Shown here one piece after another: positions 52,805 to 64,000 of a stretch of DNA of 64,000 bases; position 1 is the stretch's first letter, and each line of letters begins with the position of its first letter. Under the pieces are notes generated by a model. It was not told the origin of the DNA and made no database searches. It saw only the letters and a program-made list of their open reading frames with translations. Position numbers and translations under genes: made by a program. The stretch is from Luzula sylvatica (Eukaryota > Streptophyta > Magnoliopsida > Poales > Juncaceae): NCBI GenBank assembly GCA_946800325.1, contig OX326956.1, positions 75,031,087-75,095,086 of the forward strand. The letters run 5' to 3'.

Positions 52805-55800
52805 TCAACAATATTGAGTCCATTGACCAATCAAGTCAGTGATGCAACTAATAAGCAATGTATGCATTTTTCCTTTTCTTTGAAATATCCTATTGTTGCG
52901 TTCCCTCCATAGAGACCATATGATTGCCAACCACTTGGTATCCCATCTTTTGGCATCATCTTGCGTTTTATTCCGTCTTGTATCCCACCAAAAGTCTTTG
53001 ACGGTAGTGTCGGATGGGTTCGCCCTCGGTTCCATTATTTGCCAAATTTCCTTCGCGAATGGGCAACTTAAAAATAAGTGGTGTACCGTTTCGATCGTAC
53101 CCGCACATAACGCACACGTCGGGTCATGTGGCCATCCTCTTTTTTGTAGATTATCCGCCGTGAGAATGCGGTTATTTAGCGCTAACCATCCAAATGTTAA
53201 TACTTTTTTAGGGGCTTTTATTTGGAATAAGGTTTTCGTCCAATGGCATTCGATGCCCGGATGCGAGATCATAGTGTAAATCCTAGCCGTTGGGTATTTA
53301 GGGGGTTCAAGAGTAAGCGAGATTTGTGGGGATGGATTTTGAGGTCCTAGACCAAATTTGATGGAGTTGTAAAGTGGAACTAGGGCTTGAAGGTCTCGGA
53401 TAAAATATGATGAAAGGTTATAAGCTATTCTATGGATGTCTCCGGTATCGTTAATATTGTAAATGGACCGAATCGTCGAGGACCAATAGCTATCCTTATC
53501 GAAATCCAACTTGAAGAGCCATTTCATTATCAAGGCTTTATTATGTCTTTCGATGTCAATAATCCCCATACCCCCGTTTAACTTCGGCATACAAACTTTT
53601 TGCCAATTCATAAGACAACTACCCCCTAGAATTTTATCGCCCCCCCTTCCAAAAGAAAGCTCGCATTAATTTGTTAATCTCTTCGATCACTCCTTTTGGT
53701 AAAATATATATTTGCATCATAAAATTAGGTAAGGCACCCAAAACCGACCTCACTAGAGTAGTGCGACCACCTATTGTGAGGAATTTATTTTTCCAATTAT
53801 TAATCCTACCTCTCATCTTATTTATTAGTGGTTGAAAAATTATTTTCGTGGGTTTTTTGTATGAAAGAGGAAGTCCAAGGTATTTCATTGGTAACGTCTT
53901 TTTGGCACATCTCATAATTGTTGTTAGGTGATCATGATAATCTTCGGAAATGGCGATTGGCACGAAGCCACTCTTGTCCCAATTAATTTCTAAGCCCGAA
54001 ATTTGAGAGAATATTGTGATAGTATGCATGATGATATGCAAATTTTGTGGATGTGCTTCGATGAAAAATAGTGTATCATCCGCATATTGTAAGGTAGTGG
54101 GAGCAAAGATTATTGGGCTCGTAAGTAAGGGGTTAATCTTGGAAATCATTGCTTGTAACGCATCTACCACTAAGGTAAATAAAAGTGGAGAGAGAGAGGA
54201 TCTCCTTGACGGAGGCCTCTTTTATGTGTGAAGTATTCTCCTCTAATGCCATTAGTGTAAATTGATGAACTTGATGTTGAGAGAAGGTCTCTCATCCATC
54301 CGATCCATCTAGCGGGAAATCCCCTCACTCGTAATATTTGTTCTAGAAAGGACCATGAGACATTGTCAAAGGCTTTTTTAAAATCGAGTTTTAACATTAC
54401 CGTAGGAATTTTCGCCTTGTGATAAACATTTAGAATCTCTCGCGATGCGAGATATAATTCGTTAATTGTTCGTCCTTTGATAAATGCGGCTTGACATCGA
54501 TGAATTAGTAGTGGCATGTAAGGTTGTAGACGTAAGGCTAGTATTTTTGTGATTAATTTGATAGGGGTGGCAATAATACTAATTGGCCTATATTCATTGA
54601 TCTCTAAAGCCAATTCTTTTTTCGGTAGTAGTTGGATTGAGGCTTTATTTATTTTCTTTAGGTTTAAATTGTTGGAGTAGAATAGATTCATCAATGTAAG
54701 TAAATCCTCTTTTAAAATACTCCAAAAATTTTGATAGAACTCACTCGGAAATCCTTCCGGACCACAACTCTTGCCTTTTTTTAATGCAAAAAGTGCCTCT
54801 TTTACTTCCTCTTCTAAAAATTGCGCCCCTAAAATATTGAGGTTAATTGGACCATTCGATGTCGAAAAGAAAGAAGTCATATTAGCCGTTATTGTTTGAT
54901 GAGGGGATGAGCCGAGAGATGCTTTGTAAAAATTCGTTAATGCTCTATTTATCTCCGCTTCATTTACTATTTCTCTAGAATCCATTGTAATTTTGGAGAT
55001 AATGTTTTGTTGTCTCCGGTTAGACGCAAACGCATGAAAATACGATGTATTATTGTCGCCTAGTTTTAGCCAATTAACCGACGTGCGTTGTTGCCATTTA
55101 GTTTCTTTCATGTTAATAAGATCGTAAAGTTTTTCTCTAATTTTGATTCTCAAAAGAAATTCCATGTTTTTTAATACTCTTATTTCCTCCAATCTATCTA
55201 AAGAGTTAAGGAAGGTTTTGCATATTTCGATGGTCTTGTTAGGAGTATTAAACTTTTCTTTGGCCCACTTTGTTAGTGCGGTTTTCGTGTTATGGAGTTT
55301 ACTTAAAAAAATCGAGGAGAACTCATTTGACGTTGTAATTTCACTTCTCCAAGCCTCGTCAATAATTTGAGTAATGTCTTCATACCGCAACCAATAATGC
55401 TCAAATTTAAATTGATATGGAGTTCTATTTGTCGGCTTCATCATGAGTTTAAGCGGGACATGATCGGAGGTTGTATTAGGGAGATCAACAAGGCTAAAAC
55501 TATTGTGATTGGTAATGAAGGAGGGAGTAACTAATATTCGATCTAGCTTTGATAGTGTTGGTGTTGGGCGACGATTTGACCATGTGAAATTACGAGTTTG
55601 TAAATCTATTTCAACAAGCGAGTGTTCATGAATGAAATTATTAAATTGTAATATTGAGTGGCCCGAATGACTTGTTCCCGTTGATTCCTCCGGTTTCCTA
55701 ATTAAATTAAAGTCTCCAAGAACTATGGTAGGAATGGTGACTTGAAAGATCATTGATAATTCTTGTAGGAAGAAGGTTTTTTTCGTTTCATCTTCGGTAG

Positions 55801-56143
55801 GCCCATAGACATTACATATGTTAAATTTAAACCCGTTGCCTCCCCCAAATGTACATGTTAATGAGTACTCCCCCTCTTTTACATCTAATAATTTTAGTTT
55901 ATCAGACCATGCCGTCATTAAGCCTCCCTTCGAACCATTTGCATTAAGAAATCGAGCATTTTTGAACTTAGAGGAACATATCAACCGAATATTAAAATGA
56001 GTTGGTGCATTCCATTTTGTCTCTTGCAAACACACCACATCACACATCGAATTTCTAATTTGGTCCTTAATTAAGTTACATTTGTCCTTCAAACCGAGTC
56101 CTCTCACATTCCAACATAGAATCGATAAATTTTTGATAGACAT
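52805..56143 (-). pseudogene. LINE ORF2: endonuclease, reverse transcriptase, zf-RVT; two frameshifts
   Basis: ATG 56143 opens with ILCWNVRGLG, the start of the endonuclease/exonuclease/phosphatase fold. Then come QETKW (about residue 41), GDFNLIRKPEES and SDHVPLKL, the catalytic endonuclease motifs that nick target DNA. Reverse transcriptase follows with YRPISI, AFIKGR, LDFKKAFD and RGLRQGDPLS (about residue 643). There the frame breaks: the (CT)n run at about 54190-54200 carries one extra dinucleotide. The next frame (54170-53634) holds QYADDTLFF, the polymerase active site, and runs to a G run at about 53640 with one extra G. The last frame (53611-52805) has the zf-RVT region LTFGWLALNNRILTADNL, CALCAGTIETVHHLFLSCPF, then the stop. 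No RNase H domain is seen. All catalytic motifs are retained. A third of the protein downstream of the first shift would not be made. Confidence 0.9.
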
Positions 56144-56646
56144 AAATAAATACTTACTAACAAAAAATCACTCCCTACACTACACAAAAAATTGTAGTGA
56201 ACAACTCTCCCTTCTTCCTACATATTGTTATTTTTCCTTCTCGTTCAAAGCTTCTACCTCCATCTCCTCATGGTCCCCTCGAGTGGCTCCTCTAGCGGGC
56301 CAAATGCCTCTACAACATTGATATACTTGTTAGATTTCGAGCTCGATGAGGAAGTAGTATTGTTAATTTCTGTAAGGAGTTTTTTCTTGATTGTATTTTC
56401 TACTATAGTACCATCCATTAGTAAACAATTTTCTAAATCCTCTACTTGGGCATTGTTATTTATTTTATCTAGATTTGTTATTTGGCATAAATCTTCTATT
56501 TTTTACAAGTAATTTCATCTAAACCGCAAGGTTTAAGCATATCTTCTTTTAATTCCTCTAGAATATTAATTTGTTTAATAGATTTCTTGATAGATTTAGA
56601 CAACCCTTTTCCTTTACTTTTTTTTGACGGTAAATTGAGGAGGGTA

Positions 56647-56877
56647 TGTAGGAAATATTAAGAAATATCTAGCCGTTATACTTATCATAGAAATAAATAT
56701 TTAGAATCATATACTTTCCTGATAGGTTGGATTCTAATTGATTGTAATTTACTTCCTTCTATGTTGCACCATGTGCCTATTTATACTCATGTACTGTCAA
56801 AGATAAAAAAATATAATATAGTTTTCTCACCAAGTATCATTCTTCTCATTGCAATATTTGCTTGCCATTTTATTTCA
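56647..56877 (+). repeat. 5' LTR of Copia 3
   Basis: 231 bp from TGTAGGAAATATTAAG to TTTTATTTCA, with canonical TG...CA. It is short for a Copia LTR. A TATA-like CCTATTTATACTC lies at about 56776-56788. Confidence 0.92.
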
Positions 56878-56889
56878 TGGCATCAGAGC
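56878..56889 (+). promoter_or_regulatory. PBS of Copia 3
   Basis: TGGCATCAGAGC touches the LTR and differs at one base from the usual initiator-Met site TGGTATCAGAGC. Confidence 0.85.
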
Positions 56890-57012
56890 AAGGTTGAAAG
56901 ACCATTGCACATCAAGTTCCCCAACCCTCGTTTCTCGTACGCTAGTTTATACGCTAGCAATTTTTCGAAGGCTTCCGCTTGCAGAGGGTTGTTCTGACAA
57001 CGTGCATCGTCA

Positions 57013-60000
57013 ATGGAAAAAGAGAAGAAATACGTCCCTCAAACCAACTTCGGCCCTCATACAACTATCGTTCGCGAGTTTGAGGCTAATCCCGGTATGA
57101 GACTTACTAATGTTCCTTTAAATGGGTTAAATTATCTTTCATGGTCAAGGTCTGTGACTCTCTCCCTTGGGGGTAAATCTAAGTTAGGCTATATCAATGG
57201 CAAATATTTGTCTCCTTTGGAGACAGATCCAAAGTTTGATGAATGGCAGTGTAACGATAAGTTGGTCATGTCTTGGATTCTCAATTCCATGGAACCAAAA
57301 TTGGCCGAAATTTTTTCCTTTTCTGATAGTTCTAAAGAACTTTGGGATTCCATCAAAGAGATGTATTGTCAGCAAAACAATGCATCAAGAATATTTGAAT
57401 TAAAGATGACTATTACCGAAACCAAACAAGAAGGGTCATCTTTTCTTGAACATTTAAGCAAGCTTAAAGTTATGTGGGATGAATTAGCCGCATACTTACC
57501 CCCTACAACTGACTTAACCATATTGCAAAAACGAGCCGAGCAAGATAAAATTTTTCAGTTGCTTGCAAGTTTGAAACCCGAATATGAGAATCTAAGAAGC
57601 CAAATTCTGATGAATAACGAATTACCCTCGTTTGCTAGTGTTTGTGCCACCATCCAACAAGAAGAAACCCGTAGAAAGATAATGAATGTCAATAATATTG
57701 TCGGTAAAGAGATTACCGAAAATAGTGCGTTCGTTGCGAACAAGAGTAGTAACTTTGTTAAGACCAAAAATAAGAGTATCCCAAAATGTGATCACTGTGG
57801 AGGTGTGGGACACATAAAACAGAAGTGTTGGGTTTTGTATCCACACTTAAGACCTCAACGAAACCGAACTAGTGATTACAAGCCGTCTGCACAAGTTGCT
57901 GCTAAAGAACCACCACCACAAATCTCCTTGGAAGATTTGGCTCGACTGCTCCAACAATTTGGTAATACAATCTCAAATAATACGACCCAAGAGTCCTCTC
58001 AATTAGCTCATGATCCAGGTAATCAATATGCATTGTTATCTACATCTAATTCTTATACTTGGGTTATCGATTCTGGTGCTACAGACCACATGACTAGCAA
58101 CTTAAAATGCTTATCCAATTTTAATAATAATTCAAAAAAACAATCTGTTTGTATTGCCAATGGTTCCCATGTTCCAATACATGGTACTGGAAAAACCAAT
58201 TTTCTCCACAACTCACACAATTCTGATGTATTGTTTATGCCATCCTTCTCATCTAATCTGCTATCTGTTAGTAAAATAACAAAAGAATTAAACTGCAATG
58301 TTATTTTTTCTCCTGATACTGTTGCTTTTCAGGACAGAGTCACGGAGAAGATGATTGGTAAAGGAAGACTCTCCAATGGTCTCTACTTATTGGATCAAGG
58401 TGAAGTAAGCAAGGCGTTACATGTGCAACATGATAAAGAATCTGAATTGTGGCATTGCAGAATGGGTCATCCATCTGATGGAGCCTTAAAATTCTTAATG
58501 CCACATTTAGTTCTAAAGTCTCATTCTTGTGAGGTTTGTAGGTTTTCAAAACAAACTAAGTTGTCTTTTCCACTATCTATTCATAATTCAACCGAACCTT
58601 TTGATTTAGTTCATTCTGATGTGTGGGGTCCGGCCCCTGTTGATTCTTATGACGGATTTAAATATTTTGTTACATTTATTGATGATTTTTCACGTGCTAC
58701 TTGGATTTATTTGCTAAAATCTAAAAGTGAAGTCCTTACATATTTTAAAGGCTTTGTAAAAATGATTTCAAATCAATTTAACAAAAGTATCAAAATTTTC
58801 AGAACTGACAATGGTGGTGAGTATGATAATAAGTTGTTTTCACAATTTTTACGAGAACTAGGAATTATTCATCAAACAACTTGTGTTGGAACCCCGGAGC
58901 AAAACGGGGTTGCAGAAAGAGAAAACAGACATCTTTTAGAAAAAACTAGATCTTTACTTTTTCAAATGAATGTTCCAAAAATATATTGGTCTGATTCCGT
59001 TTTAACTTCCTGCTATTTAATTAATAGACTCCCTACTAAAATTCTTAGTCAACAATCTCCAATTGAGGTATTGAAAAATAGAAGAATCGATATATCTCAT
59101 TTACGTGTGTTTGGATGTTTATGTTATGTATATAAATCTGAGAAAGACAAACTTGAGAAATGGGCCAACAGATGTCTATTCCTTGGTTATTCTTCAAGTA
59201 AGAAAGGTTATAAATGTCTTGATCTAAATTCTAATAAATTACTTATCTCTAGAAATGTACATTTTGTTGAAACACAACCATATTTTTCATGCCAACAAGA
59301 AAATTCTAACATTAAGATTCAGGGGGAGCGTTCCCAAAGGTTTTTTTCATTGCTAGATAATCACATGCAAGGTGACACATGCAAGGTGTCACATGAGATG
59401 GACATTAGATCACGAGATGTGCAGACTCAAGATGTTCAAGTTGTAGAAAATGATAAGGTGGTCACTCAAGAACCTGCACATGTGACTGAGAGTGAAGAAA
59501 ATAATATACCCACTCAAGAACTAATAGAAGCAAGTCCTCCACCATCACCGACACTAGCGGCGCGCCGGTCAACTCGAGTTACTCGCCAACCAACCAGGTT
59601 GTCAGATTTCTATACTTATAATGCAATTTCTTTTCCTATAGAAAATCATATAGCTTATGAAAAAATACCTTCTAAATATGTTGCATACTTAAGTTCTATA
59701 TCAAGTAATTTAGAACCAACTAGTTTTGAGGAGGCAAACACACTATCTGTTTGGAAGAAAGCCATGGAGGAAGAACTTCATGCACTTAACAAAAATCACA
59801 CATGGGATATTGTTAAGTTGCCTGATGATAAAAAGGCTGTAGGGTGCCGATGGGTTTATAAAATTAAGTACAATAGTGATGGGTCTATCGATAGATATAA
59901 GGCTCGATTAGTAGCAAAAGGTTTTACTCAAACGTATGGTGTTGATTATAAGGAGACATTTGCTCCTGTTGCAAAAATGAACACTGTACGAGTCCTAATG

Positions 60001-61250
60001 TCCATAGCTATAAATTGTGATTGGCCTCTATACCAAATGGACGTAAAAAATGCATTTTTGCAAGGTGAGTTGAATGAAGAAGTCTATATGATTTTACCTC
60101 CGGGAATAGCCAATGAAAATGAAAAAGGTCTAGTTTGTAGGTTAAGGAAAGCTATATATGGTTTAAAACAGTCTCCACGTGCATGGTATGCAAAACTTAG
60201 CTCATCTTTAATGTCTGTTGGTTTAAAAGAAGCATATCTGATTCTTCTTTGTTTGTAAGGACAACCAACTCAGGCACTACAATTGTTTTAGTTTATGTAG
60301 ATGACTTAGTTATTTCAGGTAATGACCAAAATGGAATTTTGATGCTGAAAAAATACTTGCATAAAAATTTTGACATAAAAGATTTAGGTAAGTTGAAATA
60401 TTTCTTAGGTATTGAAGTTGCTCACTCACACAAAGGCATCTACATTTCACAAAGAAAATATACTTTAGATTTATTAAAAGAAACAGGTAAAATAGGCAGT
60501 AAACCAATTAATACACCGGTTGATTATAATTACAAAATGAGTGTCTCTGAAGGTAAACCATTAAAAGATATTAGCCAGTTTCAAAGATTAGTTGGTAAAT
60601 TAATATACTTAACAATAACCAGACCTGATATAACATATGCCGTGAGTCGTGTTAGTCAATTCATGCATGCCCCGCAAACATGTCATATGGATGCGGTTAA
60701 TCGAATTTTAAGATATCTTAAATCATCACCAGGTAGAGGTATTTGGATGAAAAAGAATGGTCATACACGTATTGTTGGTTTTTCTGATGCAGATTGGGCA
60801 GGTTGTCCGGTTGATCGAAGGTCTACTACTGGCTTTTGCGCATTGGTTGGAGGTAATCTGGTAACTTGGAGAAGCAAGAAGCAGAATGTAGTCGCGAGGT
60901 CAAGCGCTGAGGCCGAATACCGAGCAATGGCGTCCACTGCAAGCGAGATGACGTGGTTGAGATCTCTTCTTCATGATATGGGATTTCACACTCCCTTACC
61001 AATGAAGATGTTCTGTGACAATCAAGCAGCCATGCATATTGCTTCAAATCCGGTTTTTCATGAAAGAACGAAACACATTGAAGTCGACTGCCACTTTGTT
61101 AGGGAGAAGATACAAGCAAACATTATCGAGACACCATACATTAGAAGCAAAGATCAACTTGCCGATATATTCACAAAGCCATTAACAAGCAATGGATTTC
61201 ATCAAGTTTTGTCCAAATTGGGCTCGATTGATATCTACGCACCAATTTGA
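57013..61250 (+). pseudogene. Copia 3 gag-pol polyprotein with a single frameshift
   Basis: ATG 57013 starts an open frame of 1,081 codons ending at TAA 60256-60258. The second frame (60249-61250, 333 codons) completes the polyprotein. Order in the first frame: gag (LNGLNYLSWSRSVTLSL near residue 35), zinc knuckle CDHCGGVGHIKQKC (about 259), protease WVIDSGATDHM (about 349), pre-integrase LWHCRMGHPSDG (about 479), integrase DDE region with SDVWGP (536), RTDNGGEY (598) and EQNGVAERENRH (629), then reverse transcriptase CRWVYKIKYNSDGS (946) and MDVKNAFLQGEL (1010). A 1-bp deletion near 60238 shifts the frame. After it come VYVDDLVISG, the polymerase active site, and RNase H with DADWAG, SSAEAEYRA and ERTKHIEVDCHFVREK. 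All catalytic residues are present, so this is a very recent loss or an error in the sequence. Confidence 0.93.
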
Positions 61251-61257
61251 GGGGGAG
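61249..61257 (+). promoter_or_regulatory. Polypurine tract of Copia 3
   Basis: GAGGGGGAG directly precedes the 3' LTR and primes plus-strand synthesis. It overlaps the end of the pol frame (stop at 61248-61250). Confidence 0.88.
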
Positions 61258-61487
61258 TGTAGGAAATATTAAGAAATATCTAGCCGTTATACTTATCATA
61301 GAAATAAATATTTAGAATCATATACTTTCTTGATAGGTTGGATTCTAATTGATTGTAATTTACTTCCTTCTATGTTGCACCATGTGCCTATTTATACTCA
61401 TGTACTGTCAAAGATAAAAAATATAATATAGTTTTCTCACCAAGTATCATTCTTCTCATTGCAATATTTGCTTGCCATTTTATTTCA
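61258..61487 (+). repeat. 3' LTR of Copia 3
   Basis: 230 bp, matching 56647-56877 except at two visible positions. It is followed by ACCATCACC of the LINE ORF1. Confidence 0.92.
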
Positions 61488-62067
61488 ACCATCACCTGCC
61501 TTTCTCGTGTTTCTTTGACGTGATGACTTCTTGGTAGTGAATAAAACATTTTTTACTACTTTCTCCCTTAAAAAGAAGGTCCCTTTAGAGGGTAATTTAA
61601 ATTTATTAGAGAGATGATTACCGTCATATTCTCTAAGAAATTGCTCGGTGTCCATGGACATGTACTTTTCCTGCTCTTGCGGATCCAGCGAATCCATCAA
61701 TTCCTCCGGCAACTCCATTGATTCGTCTCTCTTGCTCTCGTCTGCCGAGGGCTCGATCGCCTCCGTCTTCGCTGGTGGCGCTCTACTCGCCGCATTCTGA
61801 GCGTCGCCACAACTGTCTGACTCCGCTATAGTCCCCCCCTTTTCCATCTCGCCCCCCTGTGATCGTGCGGGCTAATTCCCGCCAAAATCCACTTTTGCTG
61901 GTGCTGTTATCTTCGCCTTCTCGGGTTGGCCGATTAGTTTAGGAAAATTTCTTTCTCGCTCTTCCTTGCGTGATGCTGCTTCGTCAGTTTTCATGGCTAG
62001 CATAATTTCCCTCTCTGCTACTTGTATTTCTTTTTCCTCATTTGGGGACTGCTTATTGAGAGAGAAG

Positions 62068-63410
62068 TAGGGATGTCAACGGGGCGGGTCGGGTTCGGGT
62101 AAGCCTTCCCCATACCCGAACCCGAATTTTCGGGTATTACCCGAACCCGAACTCAAAATACCCGCGGGTAAAATTTCATACCAGGACCCGAACCCGCGGG
62201 TAAATTCCTACCCGCGGGTATACCCGTTTACCCGAAATATTTTTCTGAACTTTTTTTTATGACTGAAAAAATTGTCTAGAGATGAATAAAGATCTTAATA
62301 AAATTACACAAAAAGAGAGGAATATATATATCTCTCAATTACTCGTAAGAAAATCACATACGCAAAAAAGTTCAAATACACAACATCCAAATATTACAAA
62401 TACTCTTAAACCATTCAAATATTACAAATATTAAATTGAACACATGCTTCTCCATAGTTGCTTGCTCCAATCTGGTATAAAATTTATACCTAAGTTCAAA
62501 TAAATCATGATGATTAAAGGATCACAAATATATTATAATGAAATAAAAATACAAATTTGCTATTTATCACAAAAATATGGTACACACTTATCAGAAAAAA
62601 TCTGATATAAATATGAAATGGGATGCATATTCATCACAAAAATCTGATGCATGCTTAATCTACTAATTACTACTAGTATATGGGATAATTGGATCATCAA
62701 AAGAGAAACATACAAAATCTGGTACATAAAACACAAAAAAAGCAACGAATTAGGAGGTATATTCTCAGCAATACCACATTCCCACACAAAATCCATATGC
62801 TTAATAATATTCACACACAAAATTCAACTTTGCACCAATTTCAATCCGATATCCAATGATCACACAACATATATAACACAAAAAGAGTAAAAGGCTGACT
62901 GACAAATCAATTGAACATAAAAAAGAGAACTTACATACAAATAACAATATGTAGGAGCCATGAGGAGGTATGGCTCTGAATCCCTCGTGAGAGGAGGAGA
63001 AGAAGGACACCGTCCACTGTCCTCTTTAGCTGGAAGGTGCCAACGAAGGTGAGGAAACAAGAGAGAGGAGGCGCCGTTTCTTTCAATGGTTATTTGTGTA
63101 GGGTTAGGGTTTCAGAAAGCAACTTAAGAGGGTTTTTATTTGGGGCAGGGGTATGTTCTGAACGGTCCAGATCAAATCACAAGAAAAATACATGGGTAAA
63201 ATTGTAATTTCATATGCGGGTAATTTTCGGGTACGGGTTCGGGTTACCCGCGGGGCGGGTAGTACTCCGCCCGTACCCGACCCGAACCCGAACCGGGTAT
63301 TCTATTTTCGGGTAATACCCGACCCGCGGGTATTTTTTTCGGGTATTACCCGCCCCGTTCGGGTCGGGTACCCGCGGGTTCGGGTTTTACCCGACCCATT
63401 GACATCCCTA
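62068..63410. mobile_element. Non-autonomous hAT element 2
   Basis: 1,343 bp with inverted ends TAGGGATGTCAACGGG and CCCATTGACATCCCTA (one mismatch) and a perfect 8-bp target duplication GAGAGAAG (62060-62067 and 63411-63418). Both subterminal regions (62080-62240 and 63215-63405) consist of CGGGTA, ACCCGAACCCG and CGCGGGTA words in both orientations. The core is AT-rich and without a transposase. A segment at 62950-63110 is less AT-rich and could be captured host DNA, but no gene is recognisable. It interrupts LINE ORF1. Confidence 0.95.
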
Positions 63411-64000
63411 GAGAGAAGGGGCTCCCTGTTATGTCACGAGTGGGGGTAGAGAGGGTTTCTTTAATTGATTTAGCTTGGAGATTTTTATTAGTGGGTCGCG
63501 GGCCTTGTTTAAGTTGGGCTTTTACTTCCTTCACATTTAATTCTTTAGTATTAGTTATTTGGTTCATCCTTTTAGTCCTAGACTGAGTGCTTTCATCATT
63601 ACTAGAGGCATTAAATGCCCTATCACACTCATCAGAGCCTTTAATAAAGCTAGAGCCTACATCCCTATTCATGCATGGCTCTTGCACTAATATGGGGTGC
63701 ATGCATATATCCTTTTTCTTGGCCATTTTGGAGCTATACGACTTGAAGAGGTCTTTGATTTTGAAAAAAGTTGCACCCTTTGGAAGGGTCAACTCGTCAG
63801 ATGAGGGTTGGGAAGGGCTTGTAATGTCCATAATAAGTAAACCGGGTTTGGGTAACGGGTTAGCATGTGATTCGGGTATCGAGTCTATTTGTTGCATTTT
63901 TGGGTTTGGTAAAGGGTTGACGGGTTTAAATGTGAGTTTATGATCCCCATTGCTTGCTAACGGGTATGTGAGAATGTTATCCATTTGTGATTTACCTTGA

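Larger units (their letters stand above)
56647..61487 (+). mobile_element. Copia retrotransposon 3, nearly intact
   Basis: 4.84 kb with LTRs 56647-56877 and 61258-61487 that differ at two positions by eye (CTTTCCTGATAGG/CTTTCTTGATAGG and one A in an A run). A PBS, TGGCATCAGAGC, follows at 56878-56889, and the PPT GAGGGGGAG is at 61249-61257. Gag and all pol domains are present and broken by one 1-bp deletion. It lies in LINE ORF1. The flanking pentamers (GGGTA on the left, ACCAT on the right) do not match, so the expected 5-bp target duplication is missing. Confidence 0.93.
56254..63999 (-). pseudogene. LINE ORF1, split by two insertions, N terminus outside the window
   Basis: Pieces on the minus strand: 63999-63411 (includes MDNILTYPLASNGDHKL; the frame is open upstream past the edge, so the real start may be further out), 62067-61488, and 56646-56254. 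The first two pieces join in frame across the 8-bp target duplication of hAT 2. An in-frame TAG lies at 61872-61874 and a frameshift near 56500. The last residues before the stop at 56254-56256 read NVVEAFGPLEEPLEG. The protein is Lys/Glu/Ser-rich with charged low-complexity stretches. The CCHC knuckle or DUF4283 region typical of plant LINE ORF1 is not in the part visible here and may lie beyond the edge. Its role, by family, is an RNA-binding chaperone in the LINE particle. It ends 110 bp before ORF2. Confidence 0.7.
52641..64000 (-). mobile_element. L1-like LINE retrotransposon, interrupted twice, 5' end outside the window
   Basis: Minus-strand order: ORF1 (from beyond 64000 to 56254), ORF2 (56143-52805), a 3' untranslated region with the hairpin AGCGCG-ATA-CGCGCT (52680-52694), and a poly(A) tail seen as 27 T residues at 52641-52667. 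Endonuclease, reverse transcriptase and a zinc-binding C terminus mark it as a plant L1-like LINE. Two later elements sit in ORF1: Copia 3 (56647-61487) and hAT 2 (62068-63410). Without them the LINE has about 5.2 kb within the window. ORF2 is broken only by small length changes in simple repeats, so the copy was intact not long ago. Confidence 0.92.

Noticed and set aside
59340..59660. Possible frameshift or foreign insert between integrase and reverse transcriptase of Copia 3
   Set aside because: The frame is continuous and this linker is naturally low in conservation in Copia polyproteins.

Overview
The window is nuclear DNA from a flowering plant, most likely a eudicot. It is AT-rich and intron-bearing, and it consists largely of transposable elements of families typical of angiosperms (Copia LTR retrotransposons primed by initiator-Met tRNA, an L1-like LINE, MULE, CACTA, hAT, Helitron, MITEs). 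I find no intact host gene, no tRNA or rRNA gene, and nothing bacterial or organellar. Two host-gene relics are recognisable: a U-box-type protein kinase pseudogene (23107-23821) and an O-fucosyltransferase pseudogene (51812-52240). The species cannot be named from the sequence.

Layout. 1-1578: AT-rich DNA with an AATAT satellite. 1590-5025: an internally deleted Mutator-like element (MULE) with about 400-bp inverted repeats, an 11-bp target duplication, a transposase relic and a 20-copy, 25-bp telobox minisatellite. 5213-8804: a non-coding LTR retrotransposon (family A, copy 1). 8805-18104: intergenic DNA with degenerate repeats. 18105-23050: a gag-only Copia element on the minus strand, split by a very young family A copy 2 (19490-23034, TSD TCATG, LTRs that differ at one site I could see). 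23107-23821: kinase pseudogene. 25888-27210: microsatellite, two tandem MITEs and a candidate Helitron.

27679-42817 is a CACTA element (TSD ATT) that works like a nest of boxes. It holds a transposon-protein relic and a Copia element (29355-36272). That Copia is interrupted by a second CACTA (32470-35596, TSD TTG) and cut off by a Sirevirus-like gag-only element (36273-42674), whose LTRs carry an array of the palindrome CCGTTATAACGG. The right flank of the nest was deleted, joining a broken LTR to the last 143 bp of the outer CACTA.

42818-48557: intergenic DNA with tandem repeats. 48558-49414: non-autonomous hAT (8-bp TSD). 49454-51131: non-autonomous Helitron on the minus strand with both termini visible. 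51268-52240: MITE and MULE-end fragments beside the O-fucosyltransferase relic. 52641 to the end: a LINE on the minus strand, with ORF2 near 52.8-56.1 kb and ORF1 from 56.25 kb past the window edge. ORF1 is split by a nearly intact Copia (56647-61487) and a second hAT (62068-63410).

No metabolic pathway is encoded. The functional logic is parasitic: several elements have kept the cis signals needed for mobility (LTRs, PBS, PPT, TIRs, subterminal arrays, hairpins) while losing their enzymes, so they would depend on helpers elsewhere. The best leads for something undescribed are the MYB-site palindrome array in the Sirevirus-like LTR, the telobox array in the MULE and the hairpin array in the recently mobile non-coding LTR element.
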